Positions 1 to 7,673 of a DNA stretch of 64,000 nucleotides are shown here, piece after piece. Origin of the DNA: Deltaproteobacteria bacterium (GTDB lineage: Bacteria > Desulfobacterota > Desulfobacteria > Desulfobacterales > UBA5852). The stretch covers positions 228,707 to 292,706 of the forward strand of contig JAHLLS010000003.1 in NCBI GenBank assembly GCA_020444045.1. Reading direction: 5' to 3'. Position 1 is the first letter of the stretch. The number at the start of each line of letters is the position of its first letter. The position numbers and the translations under genes are program-made. A model generated the notes under the pieces. It made no database searches, was not told the DNA's origin, and saw only the letters and a program-made list of their open reading frames with translations.

Positions 1-616
1 AGAGCCCCTGCAGGGGGAAATTGGCCAGCCACGTAATCTTGAAATACAGCCAGGAAGGCGGCCCCTCGGGGATATAAAACGCATAGGCGTAGAGCAGGGC
101 ACTGACCGGGGCGGCCACGATGGTTCGCAGGCGGTTGTATTCACTGAGCGCGGGTTCGGAGCCTTGCCGGATGGCGAAGCCTCGCATGAAAGCTGCAAAA
201 TTATCCCGGATCAGCACGGTCACGCACAGCAGCAGGACAAAAACAGCATGGAGCAATTGACCTTTGGTGTGGTCCGGCGTAATGACCAGGAGGCGCCACA
301 TCATGCCGACGGCAATGACTGGAAAAATAATGGAATAGACCAGTTTGTCCATCAAGCGATCAGCCAGATGGGCCAGGGGCGCATCGGGACGGAAACGGGC
401 GGCAAACCAGCCGTCCACGAGGTCGAAGGTCATGGACAGGACCAGCAGACTGACACCCAGGGTATACACCCGCGGGTCTTGCAGCCACATGACCGCCAGG
501 GCGCAGATCATGCCGCCAAAGACCAATCCCGGACGGCTGTAGACGAGAAGGGCGGCGACTTTTCGCGGAAGCGGACGGTCTTTGGGTGTCTGTGTGGAAT
601 CGTCTGTTTGTGTCAT
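1..616 (-). CDS. CDP-alcohol phosphatidyltransferase family protein (3' end beyond window)
   Basis: Translating the minus strand from an ATG at 616 gives an open frame (MTQTDDSTQTPKDRP...) that runs off the left edge after about 205 codons. Residues ~65-90 carry the family signature: D-L-V-D-G-W-F-A-A, then spaced aspartates in HLADRLMDK, matching D-x2-DG-x2-A...D-x3-D of CDP-alcohol phosphatidyltransferases, integral membrane enzymes that transfer a phosphatidyl group from CDP-diacylglycerol to an alcohol. Hydrophobic stretches flank the motif. The usual Arg after DGxxA and the usual Gly before the third Asp both appear as Ala, so the substrate cannot be named. No clear Shine-Dalgarno sequence precedes the ATG. 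The gene is divergent from the aldolase subunit gene at 757. Confidence 0.75.
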   Translation of the reverse strand, partial: MTQTDDSTQTPKDRPLPRKVAALLVYSRPGLVFGGMICALAVMWLQDPRVYTLGVSLLVLSMTFDLVDGWFAARFRPDAPLAHLADRLMDKLVYSIIFPVIAVGMMWRLLVITPDHTKGQLLHAVFVLLLCVTVLIRDNFAAFMRGFAIRQGSEPALSEYNRLRTIVAAPVSALLYAYAFYIPEGPPSWLYFKITWLANFPLQGL

Positions 617-756
617 AGGCTTTCAGGCAGTCGGTGCGTGATAAGAAACTGGGCGATATTAGAAGAAAGCCCTGGGGGTGTCAAGCCGGGACCGGGCCGC
701 GTCCATTCAAAATAATGAAACGCCTTATAGGAAAAGGATTGCAGGCGATTTAAATC

Positions 757-2091
757 ATGTCTTTCGGGGTTTTTGACCATTCAGCCGCCTCGATGCTGGA
801 GGCGGTGATTCAGCATCAGAAGCAGGGCGAACCGTTCGGTGTGTATGCCGCCTGTACGGCGAACGCCTATGCGATTCGGGCGGTTTTGCAGCAGGCGTTC
901 CGCGATGGCACGGGGGCGCTCATTGAATCCACCGCCAGTCAGGTGAATCTGTCCGGCGGTTATACGGGGCTCACCCCCCACCTTTTCCGGCGCCAGGTGC
1001 TTCAGATGGCGATGCAGATCGGTCTGCCACTCGACAGAATCATTATCGGGGGGGATCATATCGGCCCGCATCCCTGGCGCCATGCGTCCGCCGACCATGC
1101 GTTGCAGCAGGCATCGGCACTGGCATCGGCCTGTGTGCTGGCTGGCTACCGGAAGATGCATCTGGACACCACCACGCCCTGCGGCAACGAAGCCCGGCAG
1201 TCGGACGGCAGCCTGCCCCTTGAATTGATCAGCCGCCGGGCCGCTGATTTGTGCCGGGTGGCGGAACGAACAGCCAGGCAGGCAGGTCTTTCGCCACCCT
1301 ATTACGTCATTGGTTCGGACGTCCCGCCGCCCGGAGGTGGGGACATGGCTGAAAAAACCGTTCCGGTGACGGATGTGGAACAAATCGAGGAAACCGTGTC
1401 GGCCTGCCGGCGCGCCTTTGAAGACCGGGGGCTGTCGAATGCCTGGCAGCGGGTCGTGGCCCTCGTGGTCCAGACTGGAGTGGAGTTCACGCCGCGCATG
1501 GTGCACCCGTATGCATCCGATCGGATGCAGCCCCTGGTGGCCTATATCCGACAGACGGACCATCTGGTCTTTGAAGCCCACTCCACGGATTTTCAGACGC
1601 CGGCAGCACTGGCGCGCATGGTGGCGGATCATTTCGGAATCCTCAAAGTCGGCCCCGCGCTGACCTATGCCATGCGGGAGGCCTTTTTCGCCCTGGCGGA
1701 GATTGAAAAAGACGCTTTCGAAGGTCGTAAAAGCGTCGCTGGCGCTTATCTGCCGGCAATCATGGAAGATGTGATGGTATCCGATCCAGGATCCTGGCAG
1801 CACTATTACCGGGGATCGGAAGAGGAACTGGCGTATTTGCGGCGGCACGCCTATTCCGACCGGATCCGGTATTACTGGAGCCGGCCCGAGGCGCAGGCGG
1901 CCCTGAAACACCTCTTCGCCACCTTGCGTCAGACGCCGCCCCCGCTGTCCCTTGTCCTGCAGCACCTGCCGGAAGCCGGACAGAAAATTCGCGACGGACG
2001 CCTTGCCAACGACCCGGAGCAGATCGTGCTGGACCGGATTGGGGCGGTTGCGAATCGCTATGCGCGGGCCTGCAATCCGGTGCTGGCGTAA
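757..2091 (+). CDS. D-tagatose-bisphosphate aldolase, class II, non-catalytic subunit (GatZ/KbaZ-like)
   Basis: The 444-residue protein matches the GatZ/KbaZ family in length and in recognisable blocks: FGVYAACTANAYAIRAV near the N-terminus, IESTASQVNLSGGYTG, the IIIGGDHIGPHPW segment near residue 95, and HLDTTTPCGNE. In enterobacteria this subunit is needed for full activity of the zinc-dependent GatY/KbaY aldolase that splits tagatose-1,6-bisphosphate into glycerone phosphate and glyceraldehyde-3-phosphate. No catalytic GatY/KbaY partner is present in the window, so the role may be different, for example an aldolase or sugar-isomerase-like activity of its own. The start is the first ATG; an AAAAGGA lies rather far upstream (~16 bases). 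The gene converges with the nucleoside hydrolase. Confidence 0.88.
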   Translation: MSFGVFDHSAASMLEAVIQHQKQGEPFGVYAACTANAYAIRAVLQQAFRDGTGALIESTASQVNLSGGYTGLTPHLFRRQVLQMAMQIGLPLDRIIIGGDHIGPHPWRHASADHALQQASALASACVLAGYRKMHLDTTTPCGNEARQSDGSLPLELISRRAADLCRVAERTARQAGLSPPYYVIGSDVPPPGGGDMAEKTVPVTDVEQIEETVSACRRAFEDRGLSNAWQRVVALVVQTGVEFTPRMVHPYASDRMQPLVAYIRQTDHLVFEAHSTDFQTPAALARMVADHFGILKVGPALTYAMREAFFALAEIEKDAFEGRKSVAGAYLPAIMEDVMVSDPGSWQHYYRGSEEELAYLRRHAYSDRIRYYWSRPEAQAALKHLFATLRQTPPPLSLVLQHLPEAGQKIRDGRLANDPEQIVLDRIGAVANRYARACNPVLA

Positions 2092-2183
2092 TATTCAGTC
2101 GGCGCCCGATATGTCGGTGTGGTTCGGGAGGCATCGAACGTATATACCTTCAAAAACCGATTTAAAGCCCCCTTCATACAGCC

Positions 2184-3227
2184 TCACTCCGTTGAAGATG
2201 CAGGGACGAGATAACGCTCCAGGACCGGTGCGTGCAGGCGGTCGGCCAACCAGGCTTCGAAACGGGGGGCGTCTACTTCGCTGGCGACGTTTACAGGCAG
2301 GCCGCCGGAATCTACCGTCAACCAGGGGCCTTTTCCGGTCAACAGGGCCGGCACGCTCAGATCCATGGACGTGAATTGAAAGAAGGCGGGGTCGATAACG
2401 GCGGCCACGGTCAGCGGGTCGTGCATGTGGGCTCCCGGCAGCTTACGTTCGTGGATCGACCACTCGACCCAGGGACGCGCATAGGTTGCGAGATAGCGGT
2501 GCCACTGGGTTCCCCCGGCCTGAAGCCGTTCCAGATGGATGGGCCTTTGGAAAACGAGGGCGGTGACGTTGGCCGGGACCAGGGTCACGGAAATGCCGGA
2601 TCGGAAGACCACGGCGGAGGCTTCCGGATCGAAAACCGTGTTGAAGCGCAGCGTGCTCCGCCAGACGTCTTCCGGGATATCCGGTGTTTGCCAGATAAAG
2701 GGCGGACCGCTTGGCGGATCGAAACTGCCGCCCATATGCACCACACCTTTGAGCAGGGACGCTGTTTCCGGGGCCTCCAGCAGGGACAGCGCCAGATTGG
2801 TCAGGCTGCCCAGGGCCACGATCATCACCTCGCCGGGATGCCGGCGGGCGGTCTGGATGATAAATTCCGGGGCCGGAAGAGGATGGGCGGCCAAGCGGGT
2901 GTCCGGCGGTTCCGGTAAATTGTCCCAATATTGGCGACCGGTTCCCGCGGTCTTGGACGCCAGATAGCGGAAGTGGGGTTCCCGATCTCGTGCCAGAGCG
3001 GTTGGATGGCCCTCCGCAACCGGTAAGGCCTGGATACCCCCCGCTTCCAGAAGCCTCAGGGTGTTGAGGGTCGACTGCGGCGTACGACAGTTGCCCGCGC
3101 AGGTGGTGCAGCCCAGAATTTCCAACTCCGGGGACACCAGGGTCAGCGCCAGTGCCAGGGCGTCATCGGTGTCCTGGACCGGGATGCTCAGGGCGTTGTC
3201 GATGTCCAGAATGACTTTCTGTGCCAT
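2184..3227 (-). CDS. Nucleoside hydrolase (inosine-uridine preferring family)
   Basis: The 347-residue protein begins MAQKVILDID; I chose this ATG because the family's N-terminal beta strand and first Asp follow at once, whereas an upstream in-frame extension (to 3293) is not family-like. The calcium-binding Asp cluster is present as DIDNALSIPVQDTDDALAL, and the C-terminal HMHDPLTVAAVIDP matches the catalytic His segment of nucleoside hydrolases, which cleave the N-glycosidic bond of ribonucleosides to base and ribose. Notably, the usual compact DxDxGxDD motif is stretched by about four to five residues. LVPANVTALVF and the central LGSLTNLALSL block are also typical. Convergent with the aldolase subunit; separated from the antiporter by about 100 bp and a divergent promoter is not evident. 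Confidence 0.85.
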   Translation of the reverse strand: MAQKVILDIDNALSIPVQDTDDALALALTLVSPELEILGCTTCAGNCRTPQSTLNTLRLLEAGGIQALPVAEGHPTALARDREPHFRYLASKTAGTGRQYWDNLPEPPDTRLAAHPLPAPEFIIQTARRHPGEVMIVALGSLTNLALSLLEAPETASLLKGVVHMGGSFDPPSGPPFIWQTPDIPEDVWRSTLRFNTVFDPEASAVVFRSGISVTLVPANVTALVFQRPIHLERLQAGGTQWHRYLATYARPWVEWSIHERKLPGAHMHDPLTVAAVIDPAFFQFTSMDLSVPALLTGKGPWLTVDSGGLPVNVASEVDAPRFEAWLADRLHAPVLERYLVPASSTE

Positions 3228-3328
3228 TGTCAAATCGAATCCCCGCCAACATAAGGAGGCATCGTTGCGTGCGGAACGATGTCGGGCCAGCACGGCGCTG
3301 CGTTTTCACCGCTTTGATGTAAAATAAA

Positions 3329-4936
3329 TCAAGTCAGTGGGCGATGGGGTTTGAGCAGTCGTTTTTCGAGCAGTTCATTGGCATGGTCGGCAAACCCCAA
3401 TCCCGCCTCGCCGTATAAGTTGAAAGCGGCATCGACGCCGGCTTTTTCCAGGTCCGGAATTTCGTCATCGAACAGGGCGGTTGTGGCGATCATGCCGGTA
3501 AAGCCTTTGGATCGCAACTGCCTGACCGCTGCCAGATTGGCGGTCTGGCTGGGTGTCGCCAACATGATCAGGCGCATCTGGCTGATCGCCAGGGCCCGCG
3601 CCCAAAAATCGGGGTCGGTGGGGTCGCCGAATACCACCCGGCGTCCGGCTTTTTGATGGTAGGCCACGGTCTCGTGGTCAAAATCAACGCCGATCACCAC
3701 CGCGCCGTGGCGTTCCACCATGGCATCATAGGCACAGGTGCCGATTCGACCCATGCCGAAAACGGCAATTTCGGCGCCACCGGCATCGATGGGCGCATCG
3801 GTGGGGTGGCGGGTATTGGTTTCGAAGCGTTTCAGGGTTTTGCTAAAGCGCTGGTAGATGCGATCGGCATGGGTGTTCAAGGGCGCTGCCAGAATGAAGG
3901 TAAGGGACAGGGCGATGGCGATGATCGTCAGCCATTCCGCACCGATCCAGCCGTTGCCTGTGGCGATGGCACCGACGATCAGCCCGAATTCGCTGTAGTT
4001 GGCCAGGTTCAGGGAGGCCAGGACGGCTGTGCGGGCTCGCAGCTTGAACCGGGTCAGAAGGACAAAGAAGAGCGCGACCTTGATCGGCATCACGGCCACA
4101 AACAGAAGTGCGACCCCGAAAGTCGCAAGGGTGGGAACTCCCGATAGACCGATGCTGAGAAAAAAACCGATCAGGAAGAAATCCTTGAAGCCCAGCAGGT
4201 GCTTGGCCATCTCAAACGCTTTGGCGTGCGGTGCCAAAATGATCCCAATGAAAAGGGCGCCAAGATCGGCTTTGAGGCCTACTAGCTCAAAGAGGCCGGC
4301 GCCGAAGACCAAGGCCATGAGAAATCCGCACAGGATCATCAACTCACCGTGGCCGCTTCGATCCATGAGACGCATGAGAACGGGCCGGATCAGGTACAGA
4401 CCAGGCACAACCAGGATGGCCCATAGGGATGGCAATTTGCCCGTGGAGGCCGTCAGGAAAATTACCGCCAGCAGGTCCTGCATGATCAGGATGCCGATGG
4501 CCACCCGACCATGAAACGATGCCATTTCGGCGCGTTCTTCCAAAACCTTGACGGCAAAAACCGTACTGGAAAAGCTCAGGGCAAACGCCACCATAAGGGC
4601 CAGTTTGAAATCCAGCGGACGGAAGTAATTCATCCCGGCGATGCCCAGACAAAACAGGGCGGCACCGAATAGCAGTACGGTGATCACCATATGAATACTG
4701 GCGCCGGCCCACACCTCTGGTTTGAGAAGACTTTTGAGACGTAGTTTAAGGCCAATGCTGAAAAGCAGAAGGGTAACGCCCATGTCGGCGATATTTTCCA
4801 GCATGGGGCCGCCCTCGACGCCCATCGCGTTCATGGCGAAGCCGGCCATCAGGAAGCCGACTAAGGGGGGTAACCCGACTTGACGGATCGCAAATCCGAA
4901 AAGAAATGCGACTGAAATCCATAACGGATCCATCAA
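3329..4936 (-). CDS. CPA2-family cation/proton antiporter with RCK (TrkA-N) domain
   Basis: The first ~375 residues form about 11-12 hydrophobic helices with the Na+/H+ exchanger pattern (GLPPLVGFLMAGFAMNAMG; MGVTLLLFSIGLKL; ALSFSSTVFAVKVLEE). Residues ~390-510 are a Rossmann-type RCK_N domain with the nucleotide-binding GMGRIGTCAYDAM and an acidic strand end (GVDFDHET). This is the YbaL/KefB/KefC layout: inner-membrane exchange of K+ or Na+ against protons, gated by a nucleotide or NAD(H) ligand. No KefF/KefG-type partner is nearby. MM at the N-terminus allows a start at 4936 or 4933. The DUF3124 gene lies 17 bp upstream on the same strand, so the two are probably co-transcribed. Confidence 0.9.
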   Translation of the reverse strand: MMDPLWISVAFLFGFAIRQVGLPPLVGFLMAGFAMNAMGVEGGPMLENIADMGVTLLLFSIGLKLRLKSLLKPEVWAGASIHMVITVLLFGAALFCLGIAGMNYFRPLDFKLALMVAFALSFSSTVFAVKVLEERAEMASFHGRVAIGILIMQDLLAVIFLTASTGKLPSLWAILVVPGLYLIRPVLMRLMDRSGHGELMILCGFLMALVFGAGLFELVGLKADLGALFIGIILAPHAKAFEMAKHLLGFKDFFLIGFFLSIGLSGVPTLATFGVALLFVAVMPIKVALFFVLLTRFKLRARTAVLASLNLANYSEFGLIVGAIATGNGWIGAEWLTIIAIALSLTFILAAPLNTHADRIYQRFSKTLKRFETNTRHPTDAPIDAGGAEIAVFGMGRIGTCAYDAMVERHGAVVIGVDFDHETVAYHQKAGRRVVFGDPTDPDFWARALAISQMRLIMLATPSQTANLAAVRQLRSKGFTGMIATTALFDDEIPDLEKAGVDAAFNLYGEAGLGFADHANELLEKRLLKPHRPLT

Positions 4937-4953
4937 ACAGTTCTCCCTATGGG

Positions 4954-5451
4954 TTAGGGTTTTGTTGCAACGATTGGAACACCCCGGGTGACGAACGAAA
5001 TGCCGAGTTGCGAGGCGGTGCTGATCATAACACCTTCGGTCAGCGGTGGATTGACCGGGGTGTCGGATTGCCAGGAGACGATGAAATTGGCCCCGGATCC
5101 GCCGGACTTGTCCGATTCTTTGACGACAAAGCGGGTGGATGCCATGGGCACAAGGGTGATCGGCTTTTCCATAAAACGCCGTAGCTGCTTGCCCTCGGAG
5201 TCATAGTAGTCCACGGCGGTGAGGTGGATGGAATGGGTCGGATCGGTATTGCGGATACTGACGGTGACCGCAAGATACACGGGGCGCTCCCGATCGCCGC
5301 TGTAAATGTGGGAGTACACCGGAACATAGAGTGTTTGCCCTTTGGAAAGTCCTGCATCCGCCCATGCCGCGTGGAGAGGGACGATCCATAAAAGCGCCAG
5401 TGTCAGTGCGGCCATGATCTGTTTGCGAGGCCTGCATATCGTCATCGTCAT
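4954..5451 (-). CDS. DUF3124 exported protein
   Basis: The 165-residue protein has an N-terminal signal peptide (basic residues, then ALTLALLWIVPLHAAWA) and a mature domain beginning KGQTLYVPVYSHIYSG, with DPTHSIHLTAVDYYDSEGK and the SGGSGANFIVSWQ block that I recognise as DUF3124. Function is unknown; the family is common in Desulfobacterota and cyanobacteria and is exported to the periplasm. It lies directly upstream of the antiporter gene on the same strand, so a role linked to envelope ion homeostasis is possible but unproven. Upstream is a ~270-bp intergenic stretch shared with the divergent cytochrome b gene. Confidence 0.82.
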   Translation of the reverse strand: MTMTICRPRKQIMAALTLALLWIVPLHAAWADAGLSKGQTLYVPVYSHIYSGDRERPVYLAVTVSIRNTDPTHSIHLTAVDYYDSEGKQLRRFMEKPITLVPMASTRFVVKESDKSGGSGANFIVSWQSDTPVNPPLTEGVMISTASQLGISFVTRGVPIVATKP

Positions 5452-5719
5452 GATGGTTCTCCATAAGGTTGGCAGACGGTAACGCTCCGCTTATCGTCGG
5501 CTGGTTTCGAGGGCTCAAAGGTTTTGGGTGCGCACCGTGAAGCCGGTCGGAATGTTTTGGGCCAGGATGGCAAAATTTTAAGCATATCTGCCAGGGATTG
5601 CAATCAAATATTCATATTTTTCAGTGTCAGCCGCTGTGGCGGCTGCGATATCGGCCATCGATCGGGAACCCTTTATTTTCAGGATTGATCATTCGCTTTG
5701 ATGCTGGTACTTTCGGGCG

Positions 5720-7087
5720 ATGCTGACCTCTCTGATTCAACTTCGGAACCGTCTTCTTTTGATTTTTCTATCAAACGGAGAAGCTTCGGCCAAACCTGCC
5801 GGTCGTCGTCGTTATTTAAATAACCTGGTGTTGCATTTCCGCCCGACAACCGTACCGGCCGCCACCCTGCCGCTGACGCTCTCCTGGGGGTTGGGGGGCA
5901 TGGCGGCCGTGCTTGTGCTGGTGCAGTGGTGCACGGGTGGTCTGCTTAACTTCGTCTATGAACCCTTCCCTGCGCTTGCCTATGAATCCGTGCAGACCAT
6001 TCGCCATGATGTGGCTTTTGGCAGACTGGTGCGCAATCTGCACTACTGGGGCGCCAACCTGCTTGTCCTGATAGGGTTTTTACACCTGCTGCGGGTTTTC
6101 TTTACCAGCGCGTTCCAGCCGCCCCGTCACCTCACCTGGATTGCCGGGCTGGTGCTCCTGGCGTTGGTGCTGCTGGCTAATTTTACCGGATATCTTCTGC
6201 CCTACGACCAGTTGGCTTACTGGGCGGTCACCATCTGCACCGGCATGCTGGATTATGTCCCCTGGTTCGGCCCCCATTTAAAAGCCCTGCTCATGGCCGG
6301 TGATGAGATCGGTCCGGCCGCGCTGAAGCTCTTTTACACGGTTCATGCCACGGTTTTGCCGGCAATTTTACTTTTCCTGTTAGCCTATCATTTTTGGCGG
6401 GTGCGCAAGGCCGGCGGCTTGGTGGTGCCGCCACGGATGAAAAATACGCCTAAAGAAGCCCCCGTGCGGGTGGCGACCATACCGCATCTTATCGTGCGTG
6501 AACTGGCGGTGGCGGCGGTCCTCCTGGCGGGGCTGCTCTTGTTGGCCGTCATTTTTGACGCCCCCCTGCATGCGCCGGCCAACCCGGGCTTGAGCCCCAA
6601 TCCTACCAAGGCGCCCTGGTATTTTGCCGGGCTCCAGGAACTGCTGCTGCACTTTCCCCCGGTGCTGGCGGTCACTGTGATTCCTTTTCTGGCGGCACTC
6701 ATACTGGTCTTGATGCCTTTTCTGGGGGAACGGAATGACGCTGCGGGGATCTGGTTCGGCGCCAATCGCGATCGACGAGCGGCCTGTATCGCGGCGGCAA
6801 CAGGCGTCGTGATTACGCTTTTGTGGATTTTTTTTGATGAATATGGATGGGCGAGCCATGCCGCGGGTGCCGGTGGCGAAACCGGAAGGCGCGGCGTGGT
6901 GCTCTTTGTCTTATGGGTGACAGGCCTGACCGGCGGCTATATCGGTTTGCGCCGTTGGTATGCCTTGACCCGAGCGGGGGCGCTGCAGGCCGTTTTTGTG
7001 CTGCTGGCAACCGCTTTCATCACCTTGACCGTTATCGGGATGGGGTTCCGTGGCCCCGGCATGCGGCTGATATGGCCAGGAGGATAG
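5720..7087 (+). CDS. Cytochrome b (bc-type quinol oxidoreductase subunit)
   Basis: This 455-residue membrane protein has the full cytochrome b plan (N-terminal four-helix haem core plus C-terminal helices). Candidate bis-histidine haem ligands lie in LHYWGANLLVLIGFLHLLRVF and in HATVLPAILLFLLAYHFWRV. The quinol-oxidation-site loop appears as PTKAPWYFAGLQELLLHFPP, so the mitochondrial PEWY is replaced by APWY, as in several anaerobe bc complexes. It would oxidise menaquinol at the periplasmic face and pass electrons to the Rieske protein. The gene is followed by the Rieske gene with a single base between stop and start, and by the octahaem cytochrome, forming one operon. A ~32-residue basic N-terminal tail precedes the first helix. 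Confidence 0.93.
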   Translation: MLTSLIQLRNRLLLIFLSNGEASAKPAGRRRYLNNLVLHFRPTTVPAATLPLTLSWGLGGMAAVLVLVQWCTGGLLNFVYEPFPALAYESVQTIRHDVAFGRLVRNLHYWGANLLVLIGFLHLLRVFFTSAFQPPRHLTWIAGLVLLALVLLANFTGYLLPYDQLAYWAVTICTGMLDYVPWFGPHLKALLMAGDEIGPAALKLFYTVHATVLPAILLFLLAYHFWRVRKAGGLVVPPRMKNTPKEAPVRVATIPHLIVRELAVAAVLLAGLLLLAVIFDAPLHAPANPGLSPNPTKAPWYFAGLQELLLHFPPVLAVTVIPFLAALILVLMPFLGERNDAAGIWFGANRDRRAACIAAATGVVITLLWIFFDEYGWASHAAGAGGETGRRGVVLFVLWVTGLTGGYIGLRRWYALTRAGALQAVFVLLATAFITLTVIGMGFRGPGMRLIWPGG

Positions 7088-7088
7088 G

Positions 7089-7670
7089 GTGAAAAAAGCA
7101 GGGAAAAAACATCCTGGAGACAAACGGTCCGACTCTCAAAAAAGACCGAAAACACTGCAAGATCCCGGGGAGGAAACGCCGACCCCACGGCGGCGTTTCC
7201 TCAATCGCCTCTGGCTGCTGCTGGCGTCGCTGGGGCTGTTGGAGGTGGCTGTGATGCTGACGGCCTATTTCAAACCCCGTAAGCCCCAGGCCGACGTGCC
7301 GAACGCGGCATCGCTGCTGACGGCCGGCAACGTTGCCGATTTCAAGTCCGGCTCGGTCACGGCTTATCCGCAAGGCCGCTTCTACCTGGTGCGGCTCGCA
7401 GATGGCGGGTTCATAGCGCTGTCCCGCCAATGCACCCATCTGGGATGCACCGTTCCCTGGGATGAGGCCACCGGACAATTTGCCTGTCCCTGTCATGCCT
7501 CCGTGTTCGACATGACCGGCAATGTGATCAAGTCGCCGGCACCGCGGCCGCTGGATTATTTCCCCGTCGCCATCGAAAACAATATGATCCGTGTCGACAC
7601 CGGTCGGCGTATCCGGCGGAACCAGTTCCGAGACGATCAGATCACCTATGCGAAATCCGACGCGACCTAA
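7089..7670 (+). CDS. Rieske 2Fe-2S protein of the bc complex
   Basis: The 193-residue protein starts at GTG one base after the cytochrome b stop, indicating translational coupling. A twin-arginine-like segment (PRRRFLNRLWLLLASLGLL, residues ~31-50) forms the membrane anchor and probable Tat signal. The cluster-binding motifs are CTHLGC (residues ~115-120) and CPCHASVFD (~134-142), giving the two Cys and two His ligands of a Rieske cluster. It takes an electron from quinol bound to cytochrome b and, given the operon, is expected to hand it to the multihaem cytochrome encoded three bases downstream. Confidence 0.95.
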   Translation: MKKAGKKHPGDKRSDSQKRPKTLQDPGEETPTPRRRFLNRLWLLLASLGLLEVAVMLTAYFKPRKPQADVPNAASLLTAGNVADFKSGSVTAYPQGRFYLVRLADGGFIALSRQCTHLGCTVPWDEATGQFACPCHASVFDMTGNVIKSPAPRPLDYFPVAIENNMIRVDTGRRIRRNQFRDDQITYAKSDAT

Positions 7671-7673
7671 TTC

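Noticed and set aside
164..715. Open plus-strand frame of 183 codons at the left edge
   Set aside because: It is antisense to the phosphatidyltransferase gene on the minus strand, whose family motif and hydrophobic pattern are clear; the plus-strand product is Gln/Asp/His-rich and family-less.
781..1965. Long minus-strand frame (394 codons) opposite the GatZ/KbaZ-like gene
   Set aside because: Antisense shadow of a GC-rich gene; composition rich in Arg, Gly, His and no recognisable domain, while the plus strand gives a full-length family match.
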